Positions 27,157 to 36,629 of a stretch of 64,000 nucleotides of DNA are shown here, in pieces. The stretch is from Bacteroidetes bacterium UBA7674. Lineage in GTDB: Bacteria; Bacteroidota; Bacteroidia; Chitinophagales; Chitinophagaceae. The notes below the pieces were generated by a model. The model ran no database searches, was not told where the DNA came from, and saw only the letters and a program-made list of their open reading frames with translations. The translations under genes were made by a program, and so were the position numbers. The number at the start of each line of letters is the position of its first letter. Within the stretch, counting starts at the first letter, position 1. The DNA lies in contig DLHG01000009.1 of assembly GCA_002483105.1 (NCBI GenBank), positions 77,598 to 141,597 of the forward strand, given 5' to 3'.

Positions 27157-29421
27157 ATGAGATCACAATTTACCCGCTTTATTTTCTTATTTATATTGTC
27201 CCTTAGCTCCGTAGCAGTCTATGCGCACGAGGGTAGCCTTAAAGGAATAGTATATGACGGCAACTCGCAAAAACCTGTAGAAGGCGTAAGCATCTATATA
27301 AAGGAACTGAAGGTCAGCGCTGTTACCGATGGTTTTGGCAAGTTCTTCCTGAAGAATATCCCTGAAGGCTCTTATTCCATTACACTCACGCATATCGGCT
27401 TTGAGCAGGTAGAGCAAAAGCTGAAAGTAGAAGATGGTATCACTACTGATTTGAACTTCAGCATGTTGCGTACTTCTATAAAGATGGAAGATGTAACCAT
27501 CAATGCACAAAAGAGCCTGACTCTGAGCAATATCAGTGAGATAGATATTAAGCAACGCCCGATAAATGCATCACAAGATATGTTGCGTCTAGTACCGGGT
27601 TTATTTATCGCACAGCACCAGGGGGGAGGAAAGAGCGACCAGATGTTCCTGCGCGGATTTGACATAGACCATGGTACGGATATAAACGTAAGTGTGGATG
27701 GTATGCCCGTTAACCTTGTGTCTCATGCACATGGACAGGGCTATACAGACCTGCACTTCCTGATACCTGAAACGGTAGAGAAGATGAATTTTGGCAAAGG
27801 CCCTTACCAGGTGGACAAAGGAAATATGGCTACAGCGGGTTTCGTAGAGTTTAACACGAAGAACCATTTAGACAATAGCTTTGTAAAGCTGGAGGGCGGA
27901 ACCTATGGATTCTTCCGCACAGTAGCAGCTATCGATCTGCTGGGTAAGACCAACGTAAAGAACCAGGACGCATACATAGCAGGTGAATATTCCTACAACA
28001 GGAGTTATTTCGATAACCCGCAGAATTTTAACCGCATCAACATAATGGGTAAGTACACCAACTACTTATCTAAAGATAAGATACTCAGCTTCACAGCATC
28101 GGCCTTCCGTAGTAACTGGGATGCCTCTGGACAGATACCTGAGCGCGCTGTAGCTGATGGGTCAATATCAAGGTTTGGTGAGATAAGCCCTGAGAAAGGC
28201 GCGACCAGCCGATACAATGGCAACCTGCAATATTCACAGGCCATCAACGACCACAGTTCATTCAAGAGTAACCTGTTCGTGAGCTATTACGATTTCGATT
28301 TGTTCTCGAATTTCACCTTCTTCCTGGAAGACACCATTAACGGCGACCAGATACGCCAGAAGGAAAAGCGTGTGATAACAGGATACAATGGCTCTTATTC
28401 TTCCGACTATAGAATAGGACGATTGAAGACCAAGACCGACATCGGTGTAGGTTTCAGGTACGATAATGTAATGGACAATGAATTAAGCCACACTGCAAAC
28501 TTTGAGACAACTCTTGATAGACTGGCTTATGGCGATATCAATGAAACGAATCTCTTCGCTTACGCCAACCAGACATTCTTCCTGATGCCACAATTGGTAT
28601 TGAATACAGGTTTGCGTTTCGACTATTTCATTCATAACTATACCGATAAAATTCCTTTAGAAAAGACACAGTCAACAGCTACCACTAATGCTTTGAGTCC
28701 CAAGGCAGGTCTGTACTACAATATTGCTAACAATGCCCGGATATACTTCAACTACGGTGTAGGCTTCCACTCCAATGATACAAGGGTAGTAGTGCCGCAG
28801 AATGGTATCAGCGTATTGCCGCTTGCTTTCTCATACGACCTGGGAACTGTAGTAAAACCTTTTGACAAGTTACTACTGTCAGCGGGTGTGTTCTTGCTTG
28901 ATCTGCAACAAGAGTTTGTATATGTAGGTGATGGCGCAGTCGTAGAGCCTTCAGGCCGCACGCGCAGAATGGGGGCAGATTTCTCGGCACGATATGACAT
29001 AGCTAAGTGGCTATATCTTGATGCTGATGTAAACTATACACATGCAAGAGCTCGTGACGAAGCTAAAGGAGAGAACTATATTCCACTGGCAGCACAGTTC
29101 ACGTCTATAGGCGGACTTACAGTGAAACCGTTAAAGGACATTTCCACCAGTTTAAGATACAGGCATATGGGCGATAGGGCTGCCAATGAAGACAATAGCG
29201 TGATAGCGAAAGGCTACACAGTTTGCGATCTGGTTGTGAACTACACCCGTCCTAAGTACGAATTTGGTTTGCAAATACAGAACCTGTTCAATACAGAATG
29301 GAACGAAGCGCAGTTTGATACCGAAACAAGGCTAAGGCACGAAACCGCCCCTGTTTCTGAGATATGTTTTACACCGGGTACACCTTTCTTTATAAAGCTT
29401 ACAGCGGCTTATAAGTTTTAG
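27157..29421 (+). CDS. TonB-dependent receptor
   Basis: A 754-residue outer-membrane receptor. The signal peptide ends near AHEG. A carboxypeptidase-like regulatory domain covers about residues 25-110, the plug about 115-240 (MLRLVPGLFIAQHQGGGKSD, FLRGFDIDHGTDI), and a beta-barrel the rest, ending FFIKLTAAYKF with a terminal aromatic. The plug is rich in histidines (HAHGQGYTDLHF), compatible with metal or metallophore import. There is no SusD partner, which argues against a glycan locus. It is the last gene of the DUF4331-HupE set and is followed by a terminator. Confidence 0.93.
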   Translation: MRSQFTRFIFLFILSLSSVAVYAHEGSLKGIVYDGNSQKPVEGVSIYIKELKVSAVTDGFGKFFLKNIPEGSYSITLTHIGFEQVEQKLKVEDGITTDLNFSMLRTSIKMEDVTINAQKSLTLSNISEIDIKQRPINASQDMLRLVPGLFIAQHQGGGKSDQMFLRGFDIDHGTDINVSVDGMPVNLVSHAHGQGYTDLHFLIPETVEKMNFGKGPYQVDKGNMATAGFVEFNTKNHLDNSFVKLEGGTYGFFRTVAAIDLLGKTNVKNQDAYIAGEYSYNRSYFDNPQNFNRINIMGKYTNYLSKDKILSFTASAFRSNWDASGQIPERAVADGSISRFGEISPEKGATSRYNGNLQYSQAINDHSSFKSNLFVSYYDFDLFSNFTFFLEDTINGDQIRQKEKRVITGYNGSYSSDYRIGRLKTKTDIGVGFRYDNVMDNELSHTANFETTLDRLAYGDINETNLFAYANQTFFLMPQLVLNTGLRFDYFIHNYTDKIPLEKTQSTATTNALSPKAGLYYNIANNARIYFNYGVGFHSNDTRVVVPQNGISVLPLAFSYDLGTVVKPFDKLLLSAGVFLLDLQQEFVYVGDGAVVEPSGRTRRMGADFSARYDIAKWLYLDADVNYTHARARDEAKGENYIPLAAQFTSIGGLTVKPLKDISTSLRYRHMGDRAANEDNSVIAKGYTVCDLVVNYTRPKYEFGLQIQNLFNTEWNEAQFDTETRLRHETAPVSEICFTPGTPFFIKLTAAYKF

Positions 29422-29445
29422 TACTAGTAATAGTGGGATTGATTG

Positions 29446-29476
29446 AAGCCTTAAAAGATATTCTTTTAAGGCTTTT
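29446..29476 (+). terminator. Terminator of the TonB receptor operon
   Basis: Stem AAGCCTTAAAAGA / TCTTTTAAGGCTT with a TAT loop and a T-rich end. Confidence 0.88.
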
Positions 29477-29555
29477 CCTATTAATCCCTTAGCAGATAGA
29501 ATAATTGAATATGTGAGAACTAAGCATTATATTAGTAACAATTCAATATCATCTT

Positions 29556-31541
29556 ATGCTAAAGTTGAGGAGTATTCTATTTGTCTTTTTGGTGGTGGGA
29601 GTTATGAACAACACATTTGCTCAGAAAAGCGGGCAAGAGATCATCGACTCTTTAACTGCTGTATTGGCGGTAGCAAAAGAGGATACAAATAAAGTAAACA
29701 TCCTGTACAAGCTTGGGGGGCGTAGCATAGGCAGCAATCTCGGAAATGCTATTGCCTATGGCCAGCAGGCCTCAAAGTTGTCAGAGAAAATAAAGTGGAC
29801 ACCGGGTATGGCCAAGGCCGCTATCCTGTTGGGTGTTGCACATAGAAGAAAGGCTGAGTATGAACCGGCTCTTAACTATTTTCTGAAAGCACAAAAGTTG
29901 TATGAATCCGTACATGATCAATTTGGTGCGGCATCGTGTATGATGAATATAGCCAACGTTTATTCTGATAAGGGCAACAAGCCAAAAGCATTGGAATATT
30001 ATTATAAAGCAATAGAGGTCTATGAAGAAATAGGAAGTAAAGATGACGTGTCAAATTTGCTGAGCAACATAGGGCTCATATATGCCGATGATGGTGACGA
30101 GGCCAAAGCACTGGAGATCTACCTGGAGGCCTTGAAGTTGAAAGACGAAACAGGGACAAGGGCAGGACTGGGAACACTGTTAGGAAACATCGCCAATATT
30201 TATTCTGACAAAGAGGAATACCCGAAAGCGATGCACTATTATTTCAGGGCATTGCAGGTGGATCGTGAGACCGGTGATAGGAACAATGAAGGCATAGTGC
30301 TGGGCAATGTCGGACATGCGTATGTGCAACAGGGCGATGTTATACTCGGCATCAGATATCTAAGGGAGGCGATAAGCCTGAACGAAGAAATGGAAAGTCA
30401 GTCTTTTCTGGCTCTAAATCTCCAATATCTTGGCAGGGCTTATGTAGCATTGGTAAGAAATGAAGACCGGGGCAAGAAAATTCCATTGGTGACTGATGCC
30501 AATATAGTAAAAGCCGCACCTATACCTGCCGACAGAACCACCAGGCTGAAGAGTGCAGTTGCGTTCCTCGAAAGAGGTATTGAGATAAGTAAAGAAATTG
30601 GTCTGGCAGACGGGCTGCAAAATTGTTACGGTGATATTTCAGACGCACACAGGTTGCTTGGCAACTACAAGACATCGCTGGAGTACCTCGATAGTTTTTA
30701 TGTATTGAGAGACTCATTCTATTCAAACGACAACAAGGTGATAATGGCAAAACTCGCCACGAAGAGGGAAGAAGACCTTAAGAAGAAGCAAATAGCAATA
30801 AATGAGTTGACAATGCGTAAGAAGAGAAATGAACAACTTTATTTTACTACTGGCTCAGGGTTACTTTTTGTGATAATTGTGGGGCTGTTCTTCTCCCGCA
30901 AAACTATACAGAAACAAAAGAACGTGTCCGAAAAGCTGTTGTTGAATATCCTTCCCGCCGAAGTGGCTAAAGAATTGAAGAAGAAGGGCGAGTCCGATGC
31001 AAAGCTCTTTGATGATGTAACTGTCTTGTTTACAGACTTTGTGGGTTTTACAACTGTTTCGGAAAAATTAACTCCAAAACAACTGGTTGATGAGCTGCAT
31101 GCATGTTTCACTGCCTTTGATGGTATAATGGCAAAGTATAACATTGAGAAAATTAAAACGGTAGGTGATGCTTACCTCGCTGTAAGCGGGTTGCCATTAG
31201 CCAATGAAAAACATGCAGAGAATGTGGTCAGGGCTGCAATAGATATTCGTGAATTTATGTTGGCAAGACATAATGAACTAAAAGACAAAACTTTTGCAGT
31301 AAGAATAGGTGTGCATAGCGGTAATGTAGTTGCGGGAATTGTCGGCGTGAAAAAGTTTGCCTACGATATATGGGGTGATACCGTAAACACAGCTGCGAGA
31401 ATGGAGCAGAGTAGTGTTGCCGGAAGGATAAATGTATCGGAGACTACTTATGCTATAGTAAAAGATCAGTTTGAATTTGAATACCGTGGCGAGGTAGAAG
31501 CAAAGAATAAAGGAATGATGAGAATGTATTTCGCAGTATGA
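29556..31541 (+). CDS. TPR-adenylate cyclase (class III)
   Basis: A 661-residue membrane-anchored cyclase making cAMP from ATP. After a signal-like helix come periplasmic TPR units (about residues 40-400, for example ALEYYYKAIEVYEEIGSKDD), a coiled stretch, one transmembrane helix near 430-448, and a cytoplasmic catalytic domain from about 475. The catalytic set is complete: metal ligands D494 and D538, adenine-selecting K534 and D604 (DIWGDTVN), and N611/R615 for the transition state. Lys plus Asp point to adenylate rather than guanylate cyclase. Transcribed alone. The Crp/Fnr gene at 39326 may be a responder, but nothing in the sequence ties them. Confidence 0.92.
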   Translation: MLKLRSILFVFLVVGVMNNTFAQKSGQEIIDSLTAVLAVAKEDTNKVNILYKLGGRSIGSNLGNAIAYGQQASKLSEKIKWTPGMAKAAILLGVAHRRKAEYEPALNYFLKAQKLYESVHDQFGAASCMMNIANVYSDKGNKPKALEYYYKAIEVYEEIGSKDDVSNLLSNIGLIYADDGDEAKALEIYLEALKLKDETGTRAGLGTLLGNIANIYSDKEEYPKAMHYYFRALQVDRETGDRNNEGIVLGNVGHAYVQQGDVILGIRYLREAISLNEEMESQSFLALNLQYLGRAYVALVRNEDRGKKIPLVTDANIVKAAPIPADRTTRLKSAVAFLERGIEISKEIGLADGLQNCYGDISDAHRLLGNYKTSLEYLDSFYVLRDSFYSNDNKVIMAKLATKREEDLKKKQIAINELTMRKKRNEQLYFTTGSGLLFVIIVGLFFSRKTIQKQKNVSEKLLLNILPAEVAKELKKKGESDAKLFDDVTVLFTDFVGFTTVSEKLTPKQLVDELHACFTAFDGIMAKYNIEKIKTVGDAYLAVSGLPLANEKHAENVVRAAIDIREFMLARHNELKDKTFAVRIGVHSGNVVAGIVGVKKFAYDIWGDTVNTAARMEQSSVAGRINVSETTYAIVKDQFEFEYRGEVEAKNKGMMRMYFAV

Positions 31542-31555
31542 TATTGATGACATTC

Positions 31556-31951
31556 CTAATCACCTTCTGTCACAGGTAGTGATATATTGTGGGTACTTTC
31601 CGTAGTTATGGTGTGTGGAAGTCCGCCGATCACAGCCATGTCTATACTACTGTCCCAGCCGTTGCCGTATAGATAGTATTTGCCCTTCTTCAGTCCTGAG
31701 AAAGTTGCTGTAGGGTTCCCATTTTCTTCTGTCACCAAGATAGAATCATCATAAACAGTTGATGCGTCTAAAGAGTTGTACTTGATATAGACCATACAGC
31801 TATCGATTGGAAGAGAATGATGCCTGGGTATCACTTTCAGTACAGCGTTCCCTCCCTTGCCTCCGGTATCCGCAATTAGTTCATCTCTTTCGCAGCTATA
31901 TAGCAATAGACATGAGGTTGTTATAATAGTTAATAATTGGAATACGCGCAT
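31556..31951 (-). CDS. Small lipoprotein, cluster A
   Basis: A 131-residue lipoprotein with lipobox LLYSC (Cys20). The mature part reads like one beta-sandwich domain (VIPRHHSLPIDSCMVYIKYN, GLKKGKYYLYGNGWDSSIDM). It is a paralog of 43700-44110, which has KHHGLLIPGAKVYVKYN and GLATGNHYFYSTGYDSTIMD at matching places. Both lie near a YncE-like cytochrome lipoprotein and a T9SS protein. It may be a small ligand-binding or structural envelope domain. Function unknown. Confidence 0.75.
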   Translation of the reverse strand: MRVFQLLTIITTSCLLLYSCERDELIADTGGKGGNAVLKVIPRHHSLPIDSCMVYIKYNSLDASTVYDDSILVTEENGNPTATFSGLKKGKYYLYGNGWDSSIDMAVIGGLPHTITTESTHNISLPVTEGD

Positions 31952-32004
31952 AGCTAAGCTCTCTTTAACTATTTGAAGTTAGGGCAATTTGAGGGAAGAG
32001 ACAT

Positions 32005-32036
32005 TTTGATTTAGTTAATAAAAAGGCATAATTTTA
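32005..32036 (+). promoter_or_regulatory. Probable promoter
   Basis: TTTG at 32005-32008 and TAATTTTA at 32029-32036 (seven of eight positions fit TAnnTTTG), 20 bp apart. The predicted start lies about 20 bases ahead of the ATG at 32065. Confidence 0.5.
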
Positions 32037-32064
32037 AAATGATTTCCTGCTTTAAATTAAGATT

Positions 32065-34314
32065 ATGAAGAAGATGTACTTAGCGGCATTGGTGCTATGC
32101 GCACAGCCCTGTTTTTCGCAGAACCTGATAGACAATTATCTTAGTGGTACCCCTACTTATACCACTATTGCTAATTCTACGAATTCGGTGAGCCAACCCA
32201 GAGATCTGGACTTTAAACCTTTTACCAACGAATTGTGGGTAGTGAACAAAGGAAGTTCTGCAGGCGGGAGCGCTGTCATCATTTATAATGCAGGGCAACC
32301 CGGCCAGTCATCTCAGTATCGTATGGATTCTCATACGGGTCACTTTATGTTGTACTCTTCTTCCATAGCCTTCGGCGCAGATGGGGAATTTGGTACTACG
32401 GGTGAGATTCAAAGCACGGCAGGGCCTACCGCTACATTTATGGGGCCTACACTCTGGTCTTCTGATACGAGCATATATGCAAGGGTATTTCAGAATGCAT
32501 GGGTAGGTTCAAAACCATTGGGTAGCCACCTGGACATGCTGCACCAAAGCCCCTTCGGTATGGGTATAGCGCATGATGCAGGAAGTGCCTATTGGGTTTT
32601 TGATGGCCACAACGGCAACCTGTGCAAATATGATTTTGATGAAGATCACAGCCCGGGCTATGACGACCACTCAAACGGAAAAGTATGGAGATATACAGAT
32701 GTTGTGTTGACACGTGAAGTGGACATCCCCGGCCATATGGTAAAAGACCAGGCTACAGGCTGGTTATATATAGTGGATGCAGGAACACAAAGACTGATAC
32801 GTGTAAATCCTGCTACGGCAACAAATGTCGGTACCTTAACTCCTCCGGGAACAGGTTATGAGGATCTTAACGGCTACTGGCAGATGACCGGAGCAACAGT
32901 AGAAGTGATACAAACTTATGCGAGCACGCAACCTTCCGGTGTTGACTTATATAATGGCCGACTGATAGTGAGCGATTACCAGACAGGTGACATCTATGTG
33001 TATGACGTAACAGGACCAAATCCTGTTTCTATGGGTACAATAGCTACCGGGCAGCCTGGAATTATGGGTGTAAAGATCGGTACAGACGGAAAAATATGGT
33101 ACGTAAACTATACCCAGAATACCGTTGTAAGAATAGACCCCGCTGCAATGACCAATGATGATGCAGCAATAATGAAGATCACTTCTCCTAAGGTGAATAG
33201 CTTCGTTGGAGAATTCTATCATACAGGCTACAATGTTTGTACGCCAAACATAACACCAACTGTATCTCTAAAGAACACCGGTGCTAATACTCTTACTTCT
33301 GCTACTATTCTATACACAATAGATGGTGGTGCGCCGGTAAGCTATAGCTGGACAGGTTCTTTGGTTCCGGGCGCAAGCGCAGATGTTTTCCTGCCGGTAG
33401 CACTAGTAGCTAATGGTAAACATGTACTGGCAGCGTATGTAACTACCGCCAATGGCAACACGGATACTAATCCTGCAAATAACAGGTCGGAAGGAGCATT
33501 CCGGGTACATAACCCTAACGTGGCCTTGCCTGTTTTAGAAACATTTACTGCACCTACATTCCCTCCAAGCGGATGGACCTATATAGCGCACAATTTCAAC
33601 AACGAAATGAGCCGTCAACCTTCCGTAGGTGGATGGGGTGTTAATACAGGTTGCCTGAAGATGGATAATTATTCCGGCCAAACTGATATTGCAGGCCAAA
33701 AAGATTACCTGGTTACTCCGAGACTTGACTTTAGCAGCGCATCGCCTTCTGTGTCATTAGGCTTTCATACTGCTTATGCACAATACGACGGAACATCGGC
33801 TGATGGTCTTTCTGTGTTAGTTTCTACTGACTGCGGCGCAACCTGGGCGTCTGTTTTCAATAAGGCCGGTGCTTTATTGTCTTCAGCTCCGGCAACAACA
33901 GCTGCTTTTATTCCTACAGCAACTCAATGGACCATGCAAACTGTGAACCTGGGTGGTTATGCCGGCCAATCTGATGTAATGATCGCGTTTGTAACTACCA
34001 GCGGATTTGGTAATGACCTGTTTATTGACAACATCAACATCGCGAATACGCTGAGCATCAACGAACAAAATGATACCAAGGTGACGCTCTACCCTAATCC
34101 AACTACAGGAACAGTGTTCATTGATATGAATACTACTGATGCTGTGACGATCAAGACTACAGACATACTCGGCAGACTAATAAAAACAGATAAGTTCCAG
34201 GGCGTTAATTCCCGTGCTGAAATAGATTTGTCAGGACAGGCGAACGGAACGTATTTTGTTGAGATAATAACTAACGAGAAGTCTTACAAACAAAAAGTAA
34301 CACTGGTAAAATAA
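32065..34314 (+). CDS. T9SS-sorted beta-propeller and adhesin-like protein
   Basis: A 749-residue secreted protein. The signal peptide ends near residue 18 (CFS). Residues about 40-390 form an NHL/SMP-30-like propeller (QPRDLDFKPFTNELWVVNKG, DGKIWYVNYTQNTVVRIDP). Residues about 400-480 are a CARDB-like sandwich (TPTVSLKNTGANTLTSATI), about 490-660 a cleaved-adhesin-like jelly roll (FTAPTFPPSGWTYIAHN), and the last 80 a T9SS type A sorting domain (LYPNPTTGTVFIDM). Expected at the cell surface. It is divergent from the small lipoprotein of cluster A and convergent with the YncE-like gene. Confidence 0.88.
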   Translation: MKKMYLAALVLCAQPCFSQNLIDNYLSGTPTYTTIANSTNSVSQPRDLDFKPFTNELWVVNKGSSAGGSAVIIYNAGQPGQSSQYRMDSHTGHFMLYSSSIAFGADGEFGTTGEIQSTAGPTATFMGPTLWSSDTSIYARVFQNAWVGSKPLGSHLDMLHQSPFGMGIAHDAGSAYWVFDGHNGNLCKYDFDEDHSPGYDDHSNGKVWRYTDVVLTREVDIPGHMVKDQATGWLYIVDAGTQRLIRVNPATATNVGTLTPPGTGYEDLNGYWQMTGATVEVIQTYASTQPSGVDLYNGRLIVSDYQTGDIYVYDVTGPNPVSMGTIATGQPGIMGVKIGTDGKIWYVNYTQNTVVRIDPAAMTNDDAAIMKITSPKVNSFVGEFYHTGYNVCTPNITPTVSLKNTGANTLTSATILYTIDGGAPVSYSWTGSLVPGASADVFLPVALVANGKHVLAAYVTTANGNTDTNPANNRSEGAFRVHNPNVALPVLETFTAPTFPPSGWTYIAHNFNNEMSRQPSVGGWGVNTGCLKMDNYSGQTDIAGQKDYLVTPRLDFSSASPSVSLGFHTAYAQYDGTSADGLSVLVSTDCGATWASVFNKAGALLSSAPATTAAFIPTATQWTMQTVNLGGYAGQSDVMIAFVTTSGFGNDLFIDNINIANTLSINEQNDTKVTLYPNPTTGTVFIDMNTTDAVTIKTTDILGRLIKTDKFQGVNSRAEIDLSGQANGTYFVEIITNEKSYKQKVTLVK

Positions 34315-34337
34315 GACTACCGGATATTTTATAGAAG

Positions 34338-34369
34338 CAAAGCCGCTCAATTGAGTGGCTTTCTTTTTG
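34338..34369. terminator. Terminator between convergent genes
   Basis: Stem AAAGCCGCTCA / TGAGTGGCTTT with one G-T pair and a minimal loop, then CTTTTTG. It follows the T9SS gene and faces the convergent YncE-like gene. Confidence 0.8.
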
Positions 34370-34370
34370 T

Positions 34371-35858
34371 TTAGTATTTAAACCGGGCTTCTGCGGAGTA
34401 AGGATCTACTGTTACCTCGTAGCGCCTGTTGTTGAGTGGCTGTAATGTGTTGATGTCGTAAATGCTGTAATAGCCTATTCTTCCCTGGCAGGTAGAAGAG
34501 CCATGATGCGGAACAGGACCATTAGGGTCTATATTCCTGCTGAAAACGTAGAGCATTCCATATTTATCATCAACAGTAATGGCGTTCGGCATATTGTAGC
34601 GGTCAGTGATCTTCTTCACTACCTCAAGGGTATTGTAATTGATAATGTACACCGAGCCTTTGAACAGGGCGTTAGTCGCGTCGTCTTCCTGGCAGGTGAC
34701 AAAAAGATAAGGTTGCTTTTTAGAAATAGCCATTTGCTGTGGTGTCTTACCTACTGCTATCACTTTTAATAGCTGGTCGGTAGCGGCATCCATTACTCTT
34801 ACCTCATTAGTGGCTTCACAGGTAATAAAATATTTAGAGTAGTCTGGACTCATCATAATATCATATGCCCCCGGCTTGTTAGCTCCTGAGGGTGCAGGTG
34901 CGTTCCAGTCTATGCTTACATTAGTAATGCTGCCTGTCATTGGTATTTTGTATACCATGTTGCCATACTGCTCTGTTACATAGAAAAGGTTTGAGGCCTG
35001 GTTGGTAGTGACGCCGTGAGGAGTCACAAATCCACCGGTGTACGTAGCCGACTTTTGTTTAGTGGCAGGGTTTATTCTTATCAGCCCGTTCGCGTAGCGG
35101 TTGGTGAGTAACAGTTGTTGCCCGTCAGGAGAAAAGAAAAGCGTTGTAGAGTTAGGGTAGGCGATATCTATATGACTTACGACAGTATCCTTGTTCGCAT
35201 TAATCTCATCTACATACTGGCTGCCCCAGAAGGATAGATACACTGTATTGCCATCGGGTGATATTGTTACTGATTGGGAGGTCTCAATGGTTATCTCTTT
35301 GCCTATAGGGATGGTTCGCATAGCGACATGCTTCTCGCAATCAATAACAGTAAGGTAATCGCAGCCCTGGTGCGCGAGGTATATCTTCTGGCGTGTATCA
35401 GGATTAGAAGCAAAGGGGATGTTGCCGTTTTTGTCGGGGGCGCCATTTGTGATCCATTCACGTATCAGCAGGTACTCATCGCGGGAAAGAGGGGTGCCGT
35501 TGAGTGGCATTTTCATGTTGTCGGGGGGGATAGCGCCGAAGTCAGTATGGTTATTGATGAAATAAAGCAGGGAGCTATTTTCCGGGCTGTAAGGGATGAT
35601 TGCTGCGCCGTGATTGCCGCCGTCAAAAAGATGTTCCCAACTATCGAGCAATAAGCCACCTCCTGATATTTCGTGACTGGCCTTATTATGGCAACCTGAT
35701 GTGGCACACTTCGCAACGAATATGGACCTGATCTCTGCCGGGTAATTATCTGCGATCACCTCTTCCGGTTCCGGTTCCTGATAAGGTGGATGCGTACACG
35801 AGAGTGTGAGCATAGTTAATATCATAAACACATAAAAGCCGGATCTTTTCACCATCAT
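34371..35858 (-). CDS. YncE-like propeller lipoprotein with CX4CH cytochrome-like head
   Basis: A 495-residue lipoprotein (start at 35858; lipobox LTLSC). Its N-terminal 120 residues resemble a class I cytochrome c: KCATSGCH has the heme-type cysteines and histidine but spaced CX4CH instead of CxxCH, and a Met in DNMKMPLNGTPLS could be the sixth ligand. The rest is a seven-bladed YncE/40-residue-repeat propeller (DGNTVYLSFWGSQYVDEINAN, SPDGQQLLLTNRYANGLIRI). It is a full-length paralog of 41912-43369. It probably sits in the envelope as an electron-transfer or sensing protein; heme attachment is unproven. Confidence 0.83.
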   Translation of the reverse strand: MMVKRSGFYVFMILTMLTLSCTHPPYQEPEPEEVIADNYPAEIRSIFVAKCATSGCHNKASHEISGGGLLLDSWEHLFDGGNHGAAIIPYSPENSSLLYFINNHTDFGAIPPDNMKMPLNGTPLSRDEYLLIREWITNGAPDKNGNIPFASNPDTRQKIYLAHQGCDYLTVIDCEKHVAMRTIPIGKEITIETSQSVTISPDGNTVYLSFWGSQYVDEINANKDTVVSHIDIAYPNSTTLFFSPDGQQLLLTNRYANGLIRINPATKQKSATYTGGFVTPHGVTTNQASNLFYVTEQYGNMVYKIPMTGSITNVSIDWNAPAPSGANKPGAYDIMMSPDYSKYFITCEATNEVRVMDAATDQLLKVIAVGKTPQQMAISKKQPYLFVTCQEDDATNALFKGSVYIINYNTLEVVKKITDRYNMPNAITVDDKYGMLYVFSRNIDPNGPVPHHGSSTCQGRIGYYSIYDINTLQPLNNRRYEVTVDPYSAEARFKY

Positions 35859-35912
35859 TAAAATTACGGATTTTAGACAAAAGAGCAGGAGCGTCATCTC
35901 TGACTGCAGCCA

Positions 35913-36063
35913 CGTCTATTCAGCCGTGCAGGCAAATGCAGTGAAACTGCAAGATACTGCTGCGAAATGCAGTGAAACTGCAATGAACTGCAACCCGTCT
36001 ATAAAGCCGGGCAGGGATGAAATTAGTTAGATGAGTCCCGTCTATGCAGCCGGGCAGGCATGA
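35913..36063. repeat. Three copies of a 22-25 bp repeat
   Basis: CGTCTATNNAGCCGGGCAGG occurs at 35913-35934 (one mismatch), 35996-36020 and 36039-36063, each followed by A/GCA or GATGA. Spacing is irregular (83 and 43 bp), so this is not a CRISPR array. Confidence 0.75.
35934..35982. repeat. Two copies of AAATGCAGTGAAACTGCA
   Basis: Exact 18-bp copies at 35934-35951 and 35965-35982, a 31-bp period. Each contains the inverted pair TGCAGT / ACTGCA around GAA, so each copy can form a small hairpin. Confidence 0.85.
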
Positions 36064-36184
36064 GCGAGGTTTGGTGGTTTTCGGGTTTGGTGTGTTTGAG
36101 TTGCGCGATCCAACCCACCTCCCTCCCGACGTATGGTTGGGAGTACTCATTCCTGAAAATAGAGAGGAGAGTCTGACTATTTTT

Positions 36185-36364
36185 TTTATGTCACTTTTTT
36201 AGAGTGACTATTTTTTGAAAGGCTTGCCTGGCAAGGGGTCTTGATTTTTTATGTCACTTTTGTGGCCATTTTATGTCCGATATATGGGACTTATGTGTCC
36301 GCTCATGTCCGGTTTATGTACCTATATGTCCCTTTTATGTCACTTATATGTCCCTTTTATGTCC
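36185..36364. repeat. Degenerate TTTATGTCCC repeat tract
   Basis: About ten copies of a (T)TATGTC(A/C)CTTT-like unit spaced 8-20 bp apart, densest at 36326-36364. Copy sequences differ mostly in the base after TATGTC. One frame encodes a periodic aromatic-Met-Cys peptide, but there is no ribosome-binding site and a second frame is equally open. Confidence 0.75.
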
Positions 36365-36569
36365 TCAGCTATTTTGTTGTCTCCTGTACCAGATTTTCAC
36401 TTCTCTACCGGCAAGCTAAAGCAAGTTTCAGCATGATTTAAAATTACGGAAAAGCGTGTAGTAAGGCAAAATATGATATCCACAATAGGAGGTTTTGTGT
36501 ATGTAAATACCGGAGCCTCGTCTAACTGATGTTGTTCGGGCAGGCGCTGTGGTAACTCCGCGCCAGTGG

Positions 36570-36600
36570 CAAAGCCTCCCGCGGATTACGGGAGGCTTTC
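36570..36600 (-). terminator. Terminator of the thioredoxin operon
   Basis: Stem AAAGCCTCCCG / CGGGAGGCTTT with a seven-base loop, 30 bp past the trxA stop. The T-tract is short on both strands, so efficiency is uncertain. Confidence 0.7.
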
Positions 36601-36629
36601 AATTTATTTTATGATCTACGCTATGAAGA

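Larger units (their letters stand above)
35898..36629. other. Non-coding region rich in short repeats
   Basis: 732 bp between the YncE-like gene and thioredoxin with no convincing gene. It holds three sets of short repeats, listed separately, and a hairpin GTCACT/AGTGAC at 36190-36208. The open frames over 36241-36441 arise from the TATGTCC repeats and are not credible genes. Confidence 0.7.

Noticed and set aside
35913..36063. CRISPR array
   Set aside because: Only three short repeats, irregular spacing and no cas genes.
36241..36441. Two overlapping frames rich in Met, Tyr and Cys
   Set aside because: Both come from the TATGTCC repeat tract in different frames; periodicity is a DNA-level effect.
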